Part shown: positions 11,641 through 26,100 of the stretch, one piece after another
How positions within the stretch are numbered: position 1 is the first letter of the stretch
Layout of the letters: each line of letters begins with the position of its first letter
Assembly (NCBI GenBank): GCA_030407085.1
Contig: CM059587.1
Coordinates: 80,985,001-81,049,000 of the forward strand
Source of the DNA: Trichopria drosophilae
Lineage: Eukaryota > Arthropoda > Insecta > Hymenoptera > Diapriidae
Reading direction: 5' to 3'
Length of the DNA stretch: 64,000 bases
The notes under the pieces: generated by a model
What the model was told of the DNA's origin: nothing
Seen by the model: the letters and a program-made list of their open reading frames with translations, nothing else
Databases searched by the model: none
Position numbers and translations under genes: made by a program

Positions 11641-12755
11641 AATGAATGTGCATGCAAAAGCATTATCTCATCCATATTAAACAATTTTTCAAAGATGACG
11701 AATTTTGAGCAAAATGTCTGAGTTATACCTAATTCTCAAAAAATTACCAAATCACGAGAAATATTCTTGCACTGACAACTATACTGAGAACTATAGTACC
11801 GAATGTTTAGACGTACAAAGTATGAGAATTATGGTAACAGTATTAAATAATCATTTTAGTAAATTTCATATACGGATGATTTCACGATGAAATGAACATT
11901 TGATGTCCAATATTTCGAATAAAAAATGTTAAAATCCAGGTTTTTTAAAATTGATTCTTCATGAGCATCAATTGAGTGCCAATCACCAAGAAATCATGTA
12001 GAGTGTGCACGCATGAACGCATGATTTCACAAAATTATGCACACATGAATTTTGACAAATCAAAGTAAGTAATCTTTTAAAATTTATGATACTTACCATT
12101 TTTATTCAAGATGATGACCTATTTCCTCATTTTATACTCCCCACTTAGCCCTTCCTACTATATTAAGTAAGTGCTTAAGTCAGTATGCGCGTGCGCATGT
12201 TGCGCACGGCTGGACCGCTTAGGAAACGCAGTACAGGAAAATGGGGAGAAAATAAAACATAAGGAATGTAGTGTACAGAAAATAAGAGGTCAATAGAAAA
12301 TAAGGAGGATAAGTCTACGATGCAAAAGAGAAACGTTTGTGGTGAGTTTTTTAAAGTGGCTACACTTTGTCCACCGGCCTATTTGTATTGTCGTGATTGT
12401 AAATAGGAGGCAAAAATAAGTCGAAATTATCTATTAAAACATTTTTTTTATGCTGTTGGTGTTCAAATGTTTACTTGATCATTATAATGTATGTGAAATA
12501 GCCTTACAAACAAAAACTTAAATAACGTAAAGTGAGACGGATATATAAGTACGTTCAACGTTAAGTTAGTTTTTCTCATTTTGGTTACAAAACTGATAAA
12601 TAAAATAAAATAGTACCAATCAGAGTTATACATGTCACCCGAACGAGTACTTTCGATGTTTGGTTTATCATTATGCTTCGTTTCATTCCCGACATTAAAA
12701 TACAAAAAATTATAATTTTCATAAGATTTTCTAAAACAAAGCAAAAGTATCCTTG
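11641..12755. other. AT-rich non-coding stretch
   Basis: No supported gene. A local set of alternating GTGCGCATG-like phrases (12185-12210) and CATGAACGCATG repeats (12010-12025) are the only items noted. Confidence 0.35.
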
Positions 12756-12761
12756 AAGGTA

Positions 12762-13069
12762 CACTGAGATAAGTTTAAGACATTAGCTTAATAGGAATAG
12801 GGGAGCAGAAGTGTTATGCTCTAAGATAACCACCGTGTAACTTTTAAGATGACTGCTGTTCCAAAATAAAAGACGGCTGTTATGCCAAAACTTCATTTGT
12901 AGTATGGCTGTCGTCCCATTATATTGGAAAACCGGTTGTCTGTATTTGGGACAACTGCCGTCTCAAAATAAGACAGCCATCATCTTAATCGATGAACGAC
13001 AGTCATCTCCCGTTTTCCATCACAGGGTATCTCTAGTAGTACTTCTGTAATCTTAAACTCCTCTCAGTG
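12762..13069. mobile_element. Mariner-like MITE, CACTGAGA ends, TA duplication
   Basis: Terminal inverted repeats CACTGAGATAAGTTTAAGA at the left and TCTTAAACTCCTCTCAGTG at the right, each flanked by TA (12760-12761 and 13070-13071). The interior has an additional inverted pair built on AAGATGACTGCTGT and GACAGCCATCATCTT. At 308 bp there is no transposase, so this is a non-autonomous element. TA target duplications suggest Tc1/mariner mobilisation. Confidence 0.85.
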
Positions 13070-13071
13070 TA

Positions 13072-14050
13072 CTAGAAAATATTTAAAAAAAAAAGATTGC
13101 AGACATTATTAACCATCCGGCGTCGGAACAATTTCCACTGTTTGGGCCAAAAGTGAGTTCAAAAAAGTATCAATCGATTTTCATTAAATTTGTTACTGGG
13201 AAATCCATCATTCAATTTTTGAATTCCAATTCCAAATCCCTAATTATGAATCTGACATCAACCTTACAAAATTTTACAACGCAGTTTGAAATTTCCAAAA
13301 TTGTGCAGCCACTACAAGTATGTTATATCTCTGTGTTTTCTCAGCGACTACTAGATCTACTGACTACTAGAACAACCATAACTTAGAACGCGGGTACAAA
13401 AACGACATAAACCCCAAAATCGTATTAAAATTCCGAGATCTCATGAAAGACCAAAATACCAAATTTCATGAAAATCACTTATTTCAACATTGAAGATTGT
13501 TAAATTTATAATCAAAATCCCAGAACATTCCTGAGAAATCAGTTTCCAACGACTAGTTGTAATAATTCGACTTAATTGTTTCGCCATCTTGAATTTTGAA
13601 AATTTGATGTCAGATTCATTATCTTCAACATTAACAGTCAGGAGGTTAAAGAAGTTATGAGCACATTATTATTTTAACAGAATATTAGACAAATTTTTAC
13701 GTTTATGCCTAGAACTTGACATCTTAATTCGTAAGGGATGGTTTTTCGAGTTTCAATTTCTGATCTAATATTGTCAGCATCCGATACATTTTCTGCGAAC
13801 ATAAATAGTTATATAAAAGTTCTTAATCCCATTAACAAAAAAACATAATACAATAATTTTATTTCAGAAAGGGTAGGGAAACTTCATCCTAACTATTCTT
13901 AAATACTCAATTTCTTAGAACAGGCGAAAATTAACAAATTTGGAAATTAAAATTGATGCACGGTTTAGAGCTAATGTAAATTTTTATTTGAATACAAAAA
14001 TATTAATGTTTGTTTTTCCCTTAATTTATTGAAATGCTCATTCGAATTTA
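13072..14050. other. AT-rich non-coding stretch
   Basis: Contains one reverse copy of the dispersed ATGGCG phrase (CGCCATCTTGAATTTTG at 13582). The 77-codon frame at 13153-13386 has no domain. No gene is supported. Confidence 0.35.
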
Positions 14051-14660
14051 TTTCTCCTTTATGGAAAAGTGAAAAGAAGAGAAAGAAAAAGTAGAAGGCA
14101 GGAAGGTCCATAAGAGGGATGGTGGCCGAAAAAAGGTGAAGCAAAGGGTGAAGAGGAGGTAAGAAAAGAAGAGAGAGAAATGGGGGAGAGAGAGGAGAGA
14201 TAAATGGATAAAAAGAAAGGAATGAAGTGTGGAGATTATAAATAATAAAGTGATGAAAGGGATAAAGAAAGAGGGGTTATTAATGTGAGTTGAAATGGAA
14301 AGTGAAAAAGAAGATTGTGCTGCAGTGGTGGAAGCGGAATTTTCAAACGAAGTGTATATATAAAATGAGATTAATGGAGATGGAGGTTAAATTAGAAAAG
14401 GCAGAATGCAAGATAGTGGTTCCTTCAAATCTTCATACAAAGAAGGACAAAAGTCAGGACGCCTATAAAAATGGATGAGATAAAGAGAAGGGGATTTTGG
14501 AAGGGAAAACAAGCTACTTTGAAAAGAAAAGAAGAAGAGTGGGTATTAACTGAAATAAGTGGAAAATAGACGGGAAAAATCATCAACAGAGAAAAAGAAA
14601 GAGAGAGAGAGAGAGAGAGTGGAGGAGGCAGAGAGAGGGGGAGGGGAGGAGAAAATAAAG
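14051..14660. repeat. Purine-rich (GGA/GAA) low-complexity tract with (GA)n
   Basis: About 600 bp in which the + strand is strongly biased to A and G (GAGAGGAG, AGAAAGAAA, GGGGGAGAGAGAGG), including a pure (GA)n run at 14601-14619. Frames at 14290-14478 (+) and 14546-14839 (-) are by-products of the bias. Polypurine tracts of this kind can form triplex DNA. Confidence 0.8.
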
Positions 14661-17600
14661 AAGAAGAAAGAAGACATACAACAATGTTTATATTTTAATG
14701 ATAGGAATAAATAAAAATAGTGTTCAGAGTGAAATTGAAAAACAATTAAAATAAACATTAAATAAAGTACTCGGTTTCTTTTACGGAATGCAAAATGTGA
14801 GTATATGTTACAGGAGAAGGGTCCTGGGGTCCCCATCATGTGATGCCTAAAGGCAATGCATTAATAAATATGTATCTAAATATTAAAAGCTATTAAAAGT
14901 AGTATTAAAAACAAATTTTTGCAATTTTTACTTTATAAAAAGTAAATTTTTACTCCAATAAATGTAGAGAGTATGTTAATTTACTTAGTTTCATCCACTA
15001 TTTTATTAATGCCATGTTGAATTTAGGAAAATTATTCCGTTAGAAAAATATCATTTAAATTAGATTTGAAGATTACTGAAAATAAACAAATTTTTCACAA
15101 GCTGCCTCGAAGATGCATACAAGTCAAAACCGACGATTGTTCATACCTTTCATCAACGTTTTTTTACATAATCTCAAAAAAAATATAATTGGAATTCAGG
15201 AGTCATTGAAGTCAAAGTATAGGTATCATATTTGCTAGGGTTGACAAATCCGATTCTAAAGTGTAATCCTAACATGTCAGGTTTTTTACATAACTTAGAA
15301 TCACTTATACAATCTCTCGAAATATTGTTTCTCAGTTTAAATTTATGATTTGCGTATACTAAAATCTAAACCTGGAATAACTGAAGCATGTAACCTCTTA
15401 ATTAAGAAACTTTAATATCATATAACAAAAGCTTCACAACGGTATAACTGATCATAAATGAATTAGAAAATTACGACTGACAAAGTTAAAAATCGTGAAA
15501 AATCTTGTAAGTAGTTTTGAATATTGTTTCTTCTCTCAGAATTATAAGAATTATACGTTAGGTTTCATTTTCTTAAAAGACGTTTGTAAAACGATTAAGT
15601 TAAAACAATAGTCTTCGGTAGCAGTTCAAAATGTTCTTTCTTTTTTTTTTGGATGGTAGTTTTCGAAGAATTATGCATAATGGTTTACTTATCCTTAAGA
15701 TTTTTTGTTTGTTTCAACATTCTGGAGTAGAATGGTGCAGGCCTTTTTGAGGTTATGTGCAGAATCCTGACGTGATGGACTTAAATGGACTTCGGATTCA
15801 TCAACATATAGTATATACGATTTAAGTGCGGAAGCTTTATTTTTCGATGTTATTAATAAATTTGCATTCGATAAAAAATTTTATTTAAACAGTTTGTACT
15901 ATAGATGTTAAATTTGTATTATGCGTTTATATCTTTCTTTGTTATTATTCAAAAAATCTAAAAATGAACACTGATTTCCCACAGTCAATCAGATTCCCTA
16001 GGAAAAATGTGATTTGTATGGCAAAAACGTCGTTTACGTTCCTTGATTTGGTATCTCGTGGAGAAAGTATGAATCCGGCTTAGGAGGATCACAAAATCGT
16101 TGCGGCTGTTAATGCCCCGTAAATCCCAATTGATGGCCTTGCTAGCGCGACTTTCATTAAATGTTATGACAGATCGTCCCTTCTTTCATAAAGGAGGCTG
16201 ACTTAATTCTCCACCGAACTTCCCTTAATGAAATCGTTGGTGGAATAATTATTACATTCCGTGATTTTCCTTATAAGATAATATCCTTTCCTCTTCCAAT
16301 TTTACCGATAACTAACCAGGTTTTAGTCGATGTTTTAATTAATTTTGAACGTGAAATCCCCTGAAAATAGAAGACTTACGTAACACAATTAAAAAATTTT
16401 TCTTGTGAAAATTTAGTGATAAAATATTAAATTATAATATATTTTTCGAGTAGGAATTTATTCAGGCCCTGATCATGTCCTGACCACAGCGTTACGCGCC
16501 TGATCACTGCGTTACTAAATTTCTGCTCTGATTATTTCCACTTATTAAATTTTGTTGGAAATTTTACTGTTCCAAATGTTAATTTTGGGACGACTTGCAC
16601 AATTAGAAAAATTGTCGTCTTTTATATGCAAATGACTGTAAATTCTTAGAATCTTTTCTATTCAGACAGTAACAGTTACAAAAAAATCTAATAATTTGTA
16701 TCAGAAATAATAACAATCGTCTCTATTAGTATCGGGAATGGTAAAATTTCCAAGAAAAAAAGTTCTATAGATTGCCAACAATTGATTCTATTATCCCATT
16801 CGGTAATCGCAAACGCGCATTTTATATAATACGGAATTGGTCGTATTTGACCATTTGCGAGAATGGTAGTACATAGAGTGACGCCACCAGACGGTGAGAT
16901 ACGCTTTTCTCTTTTAATCTCACTTGTTTGTTAACAGTAAAAAATTTCACTACAGTTCACTACAATACAGAGAATATTTCTCTGTTACAAGGTTACTAGC
17001 GACTTTAATCTAAAGTGACAAGTTCTCTTTTAGAATTTTTTATACATAATATCCTTATGAGTTAATCGAAAATAATTTATCAACATCGTCCTTTTATTCT
17101 GACTGTTCGACCTTTTTTAATAGTACCTCGAATATCTCTAACGTTTAGTCTTTGCTGCACTTATTCACTCCTAATTTAAGAAAAATTGATAGAAAAAGAT
17201 AAAACAATGCTTTTCTGTATAGTTAGATATCGCCTTTGATTTAAATCACGTCGGATTATTTATTGATTATTTTGTTTCCAGTATGGAACCATGAAAATTT
17301 GTCAAAATGTTAACAATTTAAACAACTTTGATTGCTGAAAACGTAACCTATACAAAATGCGTCAATTTTGCAGGTTTAAAATAGAATGAGATTGGAAAAT
17401 AAATTGGATTCGTTTTTTTAACGACTTTATTTCATACGACAGTATACGATGACAGTTGTTAGAGAAAATTGGAGTTCCTATTCACTCCATTGCTAAACGT
17501 TACAATATTCATTTTACAACTTTATTACCTTCGAACTAAATAAAATTAAGAACCATAGGCTATGAACAATAATTACAATTTGTCTTATTTTTCAGAAAAG

Positions 17601-18355
17601 TGAGGTTAAATATGTCAAAATGTGCGTTTTGGGCTATATTTCAATTTATTTTATAGCAAAACATTTAACATCACGATCCGTTTGGAAATGAAATTGCGTT
17701 TTGCAAAAATATCCGAGTAGAAATTTATTACGGCCATAATCAGGGCCTGACCAAATTTCTGCTCGGGTAAATTCCCTTTTACTACAAATAGAAACTTAAT
17801 GTTGCCAAAAAACGTACATTTTGACCTTTCATTTCTCGAAAATGCAACGTGAGAGGAAAATTCGGCTGGCGCCATAATTTTCGGCATGATAAATACGTTT
17901 GGAAATGATACTACGATTGTCAAAAGAAAAATTAGTGTCAGGCAGTGTAATTTAAATACTAGATCTTTAGAGTTTATTCTAGAGAGTTTAGTTAATAAAC
18001 TGCATATTACTTATATCTCAAGCAAAACTGATCAAACAATACAGCTATGAGGATCAGAACTGTAGACATTTTTCCTCACAACTCTCAAAAATATAACCAT
18101 CAATCTCATAGTAAATCTCTACACTTCTAATTATAACAACTACACCGTCCTATCTGAACTATTTCAACTATTAACAAGCAATCTAGTAACTTTAGAAGGA
18201 TTCCAGTAATCAATATATATGCATATGCAACTGTAGCTGGACATGAATACAGTCATGCCTATTACATAATGCAAATCAAATACATCTTTATGCTTATTTA
18301 AAACAAAAAATACTGAAACTCATGAATAATGCATGTATCCATGATATTATTTCAG
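14661..18355. other. Upstream intron of the ChAT-like gene (AT-rich)
   Basis: Mostly AT-rich non-coding DNA leading to the splice acceptor at 18354-18355. A less AT-rich, complex block at about 16010-16260 may be regulatory. A CTCF-like GCCACCAGACGG lies at 16883-16894. I searched for an upstream exon that would supply one base of the split codon and for transporter-like frames, and found none I could support. Confidence 0.45.
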
Positions 18356-18447
18356 AGGGATGGCGAGATTCAGTGCTTCGGGGATCACGAAGGTTGATGT
18401 CCAGTATAGGCAGCCTTTCCAGAGACAATTCGCCATGCCCTACCTTA
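18356..18447 (+). CDS. ChAT: Choline acetyltransferase-like N-terminal coding exon (partial gene)
   Basis: Internal exon of a choline/carnitine acyltransferase gene, most likely choline acetyltransferase, the cytosolic nerve-terminal enzyme that makes acetylcholine from acetyl-CoA and choline. A pyrimidine-rich acceptor (TTATTTCAG) precedes it and a consensus donor (TTA|GTAAGT) follows. The first two bases finish a split codon; the remaining 30 codons read GWRDSVLRGSRRL, then MSSIGSLSRD and NSPCPTL. It ends in phase 0, matching the start of the exon at 45557. The GW(R/K)DS(V/I)L stretch resembles, from memory, the N-terminal extension of fruit-fly ChAT just before the acyltransferase domain. 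A second acceptor AG two bases downstream is possible (NAGNAG-like) and would change phase. No start codon for the gene is seen upstream in the window; an internal ATG at 18397 is probably not the initiator. Confidence 0.75.
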
Positions 18448-21400
18448 GTAAGTAAACATTCGTTGTATTATCCAATAATAAATGATTCATCGATCAAAAA
18501 ATATTATTTGATGAGAGCTTCTCATATTTTATAAAATGTATACTATAACCACTTTCGTCGTGAAAAGGTAATATGGGTTTCTTAGTTTAAATTCTATTTT
18601 TGTTATTTAAGATTACTAAGTCAATTCTAATAATTAAAATGTCACTTTAGAGTTGCCGATCATGCTTAATTATTTCTTTTAGATTTAACAATATAATATT
18701 TAAAATAACCATTGAATACCCTAAAATATGAGTGGCTATTTAATAATTTGACAATATGTTCAATGTGAATGCGTTATTTCGACTTACAAGGGAATGTTTA
18801 CTACTTAATAGTTGTATAAAACTTAACAAATGGACGTAATGGCTCAGTTAAAACTATAGCAGCTTTAATGACAAATTTGTTGAGAACCAATGAATTATTC
18901 TTTGGCCCAAGTAGAATGAAAATACTAATATCTTAGTCAAACCAATATGAACATTATTAAAAATCGAAAGAACGAAATTATAGAAAAGAATTGAGGTTAG
19001 GAGGTATGAATAATTAAAACTCAGTTTTCAAAATATTTTTAGATTTTGTCTTGCCGTATATTCATAGTAACTAAATTTAAGAAAAAAGGGAGTAAACTTA
19101 TGTCTAAATTTTGCACTTCGTATTTCGCATTTTTATAAATTTTCCTTCAAATATTATTTATAATAAGTTTATAATTTGTACCCTCATATTACGCGTGAAT
19201 TATATTTGTTTACACATATTTACTACTCCATTTTTAGTTTTGTAATTTCATTCGAATAAATGATAAATGTAAAAAATATTTAAATCTAATCTAATCTAAA
19301 ATGTGAATGTCTTTTACACAACAACAATAACAAATATTTATTTAGTTTTAAAATTATCAAGCTTTTATATACTAATAATATGTAACAGAGGTATAATTGC
19401 TCCACACATTTCAAATTGTTCTGAACCGCATTTTATCGCTTGCAATGATCGATTCAAGTTTTCAAAACGATTAAAAATGTAATTACTGCCATTAAATTTC
19501 GTATTTAATATGCATATATTTCAAAAAATTACTAAACAATTAACCTAAATAAAAATAGTATTATTTTTAAAAAAATGTTTTTATTTCTACTAATTATCTC
19601 ACAGTATTTACATTTATCAGTCTTTTTTTGTTTCCTGAAGATAATTGTAGTATCTCAAATAATATTCAAATAAGTGAAAGTCAACTAAAAAATAACATCA
19701 TATGACAGCGAGAAATAAAGCATTAGAATAAATTAATCGAACGAAATAATGACGAATGTTCATGCAACAGTGCTGAATCAATAAAATAATTGCGTTTATT
19801 AATGTATAAGCCAATTTCTGCTACAATAACAATTATATGTTGAAATGAAGACAGTATTTCCAAAAGACGTGTTTAATTAAAAAAAAACATTTATCTAAAA
19901 TTCAAAAGGCTACTAAATTCACTTCTTTCCGTACCTATAAAATTGAATAGTTTGCTCTATCATAACAACAAAAAATGGTAAAATCGCTGTTATAAACTGA
20001 TTTTTCTAAATTGTAAACAATTTCATTTTGGGTTAAAAATACTTTATAACTAGTTTTGAACGATTATTTCTAAAATTTTAATTTATAGGATATTTTATAG
20101 TAATGGAACCGAAACAGCGAAAGTTTAATGGCTGACCGTGTCTGACTGTTTTCACTGAACATTCTTATTGTCTTTTTTCAAATAAATTGAGTTCTATTTT
20201 TCTTGTTCCGAATATTTTACATTCATCTTTAATCTTATTTCTAGTTTCAGATGACTCAGAATCTATAAAAACGTTTGGAAGCAAAAATATTCAAAATTTA
20301 AACCTGCATTTCAGCCTTGACGTACTTGTAGCACTAAATTATAAGCATTAATATAAGAAAGTTAATTTAATAATCATGTATAAATCATCAAATATAATAA
20401 AATTAAAAACGTCTAAAAATAAATAAAAAGGTAAATATATATTAGAGCATTAGTGTAAATGTAAGGGTATATGAATTTGACAGAAACTGATTCAGACAAT
20501 TAATTACAAGTCTATTTACTGCTTCTGATTGCCTCATACATTTTTTGCTAGCATGTATTTTTCTTCCATTATCTAACAATTATAAAATAACATTTTTACA
20601 ACTACATTTGAGAAACGTTTTCATAAATTTACTTGATTTTATATCAGAATCATCCTGGCGGAAAAGTGCTGAACATTTCTACTAACGTATCAAAAACTAC
20701 AAAAAGTCGAAATTATGTACCAATAGTTGTATTTTTAAGATTCTTCCAGATTTTGTAAACTATAATTTGAGACACTTTTTAGTTCAATGTTTCTTTTAAA
20801 TTTCAAATATTTAAGAAAAGTTCTGAAAAAATGTTGGTATTATTATAGTTGGTATTGGTTATTTGCAATATCCTCCAAAGGTTTATAGTTTTCGAGGAAA
20901 GGAAATTCGAATATTATATTTTAGAAAAAATCACAAAAAATACTTGTAATTTATCAAAGAATGTACCAATATTTTTTTAGAATTCTTCGTAAATAGTTGA
21001 AATTTTCTAAAAAAAATTAAAATAAAAATTTTCTCATAATATCGCTTAAAAAACTTGAAAATTCCAGCAAATGTCTCGAAAAAGTTCAAGCATTTCGTTC
21101 CTCAAACATTTCCTTCCTAGTATTTTTTTAAAGCTCATAGTTTTTTAGTTAGAGCGTCTAGAAATTTCTCAAATAAATTTTCATCGGAGACATTATTTTA
21201 AGTTCGTTAAAACAAAGTGGAGTATAACAGTAAAATTTGTTCTTAAATTCAAATATTTTCTTCGCTTTTTTTCATAGTTTGAATAGAGTCTTGACATTCT
21301 GATAGTTGAGAAAAAATTAATGAAAATTGTTGGTAAATTTGGCGGAATATTGGAATTTCTAATGACTGAAACTCAATTTTGACCTCACAATCTTGAAGAG

Positions 21401-22199
21401 CGATCTCAAAATAGTAACACATGTACCTTTCAATTTCTTCAACCTCGATTTTGATGGGCAATTCTGAAATGCAATTGAACAAAAATGAGTTAAGAGATTA
21501 AATAAAAAAAAAATAAAAATAGTTTGTTCTTCCTAGAATCAGAAAAATACCAAACAAAATTTGTATGGTTTAGCACGGATGATTATCCATAAATCCTGAA
21601 AACTTGCTATAAAAAAATGTGGGGTTTTTGAAAAAAATGGAATTATGGTTATTGGTCATCGCAATTTTTTTACTTTTTGAGACATATTTTTAAAGATGTG
21701 ATATGCAACAAAATATACCTACCTAGACGCGACTGAAAACTTGAAAGATGAAGAAATTCTGAGGCTTTGAATATAAAAATTTGCAAACATCTTCACAAGA
21801 TTTCAGTAATTCGTAAAAAAAATTTTTAAAAAACACGTATTCCTTTATTATTCAAGTACAAAAATATATTTCAACATGAAGTTAATTCTTAACATGACAT
21901 CAGTCTGCCTGCATTATTTGAAATGGATTAGGAGAAAACCCAATGTAACCCAATTTTTATTTTTGCAAATGGAACCCTTCAAACAAAAGTCGGTGTAATT
22001 AATTCAAAAACTTGTATCACCGTCCTAAATTTATAGAATAACTAAAATACATCAGCGTTCCAAAGGAGAACACGTCATTTTTTGCCCCAAGCAATAAATT
22101 GAAAAGAGTAGTATTTATCTCGTGTGCTTTATTAATAACTTAAAAAATGTACCATCATTAGACGTGACATGCATTAATAGAACGTAATGGTACAAAGAT
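18448..22199. other. AT-rich intronic DNA, no feature recognised
   Basis: Long AT-rich stretch. The 77-codon minus-strand frame at 21249-21482 has no domain. I see no repeat boundaries, RNA gene or motif that I can support here. Confidence 0.4.
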
Positions 22200-22480
22200 A
22201 ACACTTTCGAATGTCAGAGCCCCTGTGTCAAACGAATCGACCTTCCATTTTAATTATTAAACTGTAATTCGCAGAGAAGCGGACGAGTCGAAGCAACAGG
22301 AACTTCAAAGTAAACCCGGTATCGCTTACCGAACTCGCACCCCACCTACTGAACGAGATGTTTCCAACTCCCGTCCATTTCGTGATTAAGGACAAATTTG
22401 GCCTAAGTTATCCAATCTCGTTTGCTAACTCATTTCCCCACGAGAACTTTTGAGTGACATGAATTTCAAGTATTGCCTGG
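22200..22480. other. Higher-GC intronic block, candidate regulatory element
   Basis: Complex, CpG-containing sequence (for example GCGGACGAGTCGAAGCAAC and CCCGGTATCGCTTACCG) without an open frame, in the middle of AT-rich intron. Such blocks often mark conserved non-coding elements. This is inference from composition only. Confidence 0.3.
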
Positions 22481-22794
22481 TCATTACATTCATTTTCTAC
22501 GGAATTTCATCATTTTTATATAATTAATTGTTTGGAGGTTTTGAAAAATACCATAATCTCAGATTCTACATAAAAAATATTGAACTATTTCTCAATGAAT
22601 GATATTTTTCATTTATATTTTCCTGTGTCAGCCATACTTTAATGAACCTTGTGATGAACTAAGGGGGAATTTGTGCTCGTTAATATTTAATTTTCAATGT
22701 ATTTGTTCTGAGGCAAGTAACTCCTTTACCAGTTATTAATAATTTTAATTTTTTTTAAATGAAACAATTTTACGATTTTTTATATAATTTCCCC

Positions 22795-22905
22795 ATTTAA
22801 AAAAAAATTAGGACCAAACCTGAGATATTGAATGCGCCAGGACTTGAACCTGAGTTTGCTTTATTGACGGTCAAAAGTAAACCCTGTGCATTTTCAGGAC
22901 GAGAT
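22795..22905 (-). repeat. tRNA-derived SINE-like repeat
   Basis: On the minus strand it reads CTCAGGTTCAAGTCCTGG (a tRNA B-box), then a block ending GGTTTGGTCCTAATTTTTTT. A diverged copy on the + strand at 57040-57130 aligns across the B-box and through to the GGTCCTNATTTTTT tail. No A-box is clear, so this is probably a 5'-truncated SINE. Confidence 0.5.
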
Positions 22906-22976
22906 TGACTTTTTATAGTATGTTAGACTATATATTAGACTATCATGAGACAAATAGTCAATCCAATATGGCGATA

Positions 22977-23125
22977 CACAGACAAAAATAAGCCTTAACA
23001 TTGTTACAAATTAAAGTAGCTTAAAATTAGTGCATAAGTTTCTCCTTTTCTAATCGGGCTAGTTTTTGTTACGTTTTAAATGTAGCCCGTCAATGGTCTT
23101 AAATTAAGACTTATTTTTTTCAGTG
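22977..23125. mobile_element. Short mariner-like MITE, TA duplication
   Basis: Terminal inverted repeats CACAGACAAAAATAAGCCTTAA and, at the right, TTAAGACTTATTTTTTTCAGTG, flanked by TA at 22975-22976 and 23126-23127. A palindromic 149-bp element with no coding capacity. It is inserted right next to a dispersed CCAATATGGCG phrase. Confidence 0.8.
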
Positions 23126-23127
23126 TA

Positions 23128-26100
23128 GCGCTGAAAACATGAATTAATAAAAAAATGGAAACATCCATATTCGACTAGTTTTGAGGTCACTCTAAATGAT
23201 GGTGATATTTTCGAAAAATAACGTTTAAACTATTCTTGTAAATACTGGAAAACACGCGATTTTGCTTCTAAAAGGCAATTTTAAATATAATACCCGTTAT
23301 GTTATTGTTCACATTCTAACATATAAGAAATGAGTTGAAAACTATTTTACTCCAAAAATATATATTTACATATTTTTTTTTTTCCATTTCAAAATAGCGT
23401 GTAAACATTGAAAATTTTTTACATTGAAGAAATTGCTATTATTTTGGATCTGCTTTGTTTTCATTGTAGTAATATGGTAAAATTCGTCATTCTGAGTTTT
23501 ATATAACCTATTGTGATTTACGGAAGGAATAATTCTAATTTCAATAAGTTGGCTACAATGTGCTCAGTAGAATACATATATTTCGAGATGGCGCGAAATT
23601 TGCTAATAAACAATCTGTTTTACATTTGCTAATAACAATGGATTGTAACAATCGCTGAACTTAGAATCTGTTTACATAATTTCATAATTCGATTTTTGTT
23701 TTTGTAGTATTTAAAAAATACGTGTTGTATTGTCATTTTTCGAAAATTTCTACGTCGTCATTCGAAAGAACGACTTCAAATCTAGCCGAATATGGATATC
23801 TCCATTTTTTAAAAATCTTTATTATATAAATAAAACGATGGTGAAATCCATGTGCATATGTGCACATTTAGGTTTTAATGGGTTAATATGACCAAATGCT
23901 TTAATACTTAACATACATCTGAGTGATATTGTTGATACTCGTACAGTTGATTTTCGAAAACTAATTTTTGTATAACTTAACGCTATACACGTCGATTTAG
24001 AATAGATTCAATATAAATAAATATTTAGAATATTTTTTTTTTCTTATAACAGCTGCATTTCATATTTACGGGTTAAAACTACCCTTCGAAATATCTCAAT
24101 GACTTAAGAGTTAAGAGTAAATTAAATCCTTAATAAACTTACCTTACAATTATTACGAAAATGAATATTAAAGTCACAACTACAAGGAGACAAATTTTCT
24201 TGAAAATTTTATAATTTTAGATGGCAATGTTGAGACAGATTTGTCGAATGAAGAAAATGGCCATTATTTCTGGCAAAAATTACTATATTTTTCTAATTTT
24301 TACTGTCCGATTGGTCAAAATTCCAAGAACATATAATAATTTTTATCAGAAAAATGGAAATATTTCTCATTCTGGAAGTCTAGTTCAAAATTTCCATTGA
24401 ATTTCTAAAATTTCGAAGGATATTTTTCTCCGTATATATAGAATTATCAATTCAGAAAAATGTTTAAAGGAATTTTTATAAAACCTAAATGTATAAACAT
24501 TAGAAGATTAATAATAATAATTTTCCCAATCACCTTCATCAACATCCGCGAATTTTGTGCCTTTCTCTTGTTCATGAAATTAATATAACCACAATGGAAC
24601 AATATGTACTTTATTTAATCTGATGACATTATTTTTCGTATAAGTAATGACGTCTTTCAAATTCAATCCTTGGTTTATAAAAAATCTGTCGGATCAATTT
24701 AAACAAAAAATCACATTTGTTTCGATATTTTGTATTCTTTCAATTTGCCATAAGATACTCTAAAATACCTCAATAATACGTTTCTAGCCAAGTCTACGAT
24801 TATCACTAGAAATATCCTACAATTTCCAAAAGGATACAATGAAGTGGTATTTTACTGGAAATTTTCAGGAACCGTAAAAGTCCTGGGAAGGAAGGAATAT
24901 TTATATTAATATATGTAATACTTCTCGTAAAATGAAAGGCGTGATATAATGTCCAAAATTATTAATATTGTTTAATCACTTTAAAAAAACTAGATACTAA
25001 TTATAGAGATAGTCACGAGACGAGAAAATTATCTCGACGGCAGCTCGATTTGATTTCGACACGAGATTCCAGAACAAGCTCAAGTCTGGCGTTTGAAATC
25101 GAGATGCGAGATTGTCATGTCCATGTCAAGATTCTCATTGGCATTTCGTCAAGATCTTGAAATATTATTTCATTGCATTTAACAATAGCAAATATTTAAG
25201 TGGGTCGAAAATGTCGATATTTCGACATTTGAAACACATTCGTATAGAAAATTTAATCTTCGCAAACAGCAAATAGTAAATAGTAACTAATCGTAAATAG
25301 TACAAGTAAATAGTAATTACAATATTTGACTGAAAACGAATTTTCAAGCCACTTTAACATAAACACAATAAACATTTCCACGAATGTATGTCTAAAGACA
25401 TCTTTTAGATATTTTTGTAGGGGATATTTTATAAATACTTTGCTGCATTTTATTTGGAAATAATCCTAGGATATCACTACCCTTATTTACATTACGTTTT
25501 TATCGCTGACATAAATATATAAATATAGTTTTGGTCCACATGAAACATTATTATGGACATCGTTAACAAATATAAAATGTTATTACAATAACATCATAGA
25601 TAATGCAGTAATAATTGATTACGTTGGCCATCGTTATTGATACTTAAAAGACAAACACACCTACTTAAATAATTTCACTGCGTCTTTTAACAATGTCGCA
25701 ACGTAATCATTTATTTTATGACTCGTATTTAACTTCCCACTATAGCATAAAACAAACATAAAAGCGTGCAATTAGAAACTTTAGAGTAACACAGGCTTTA
25801 ATAATAAAAAAGCTACTGAGGAACATGAAATTAAGTACTTACTTAGCTAGATAAATTAATTTGACTCCTATTTCCTGTGGTATTACCAAGGAAACAATTT
25901 TATTTCTACTGGTCTCGTCCAATAAATAAACTTTCAATGGATTTTTTTACACATTTTAGGACACACATGAATGATAAAATACTTCGATAAAAAATTAAAT
26001 AAAATGTGTTGTAACCTAGTTCGAAAAAAAATTCTCATTAATGTCAGAAGCTCAATGCAGACCATATTTAATATCTGGAAATATTACTAAAGGGAGGTAA

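Noticed and set aside
14290..14839. Frames of 62 and 97 codons in the purine-rich tract
   Set aside because: Products of strand bias in low-complexity DNA.
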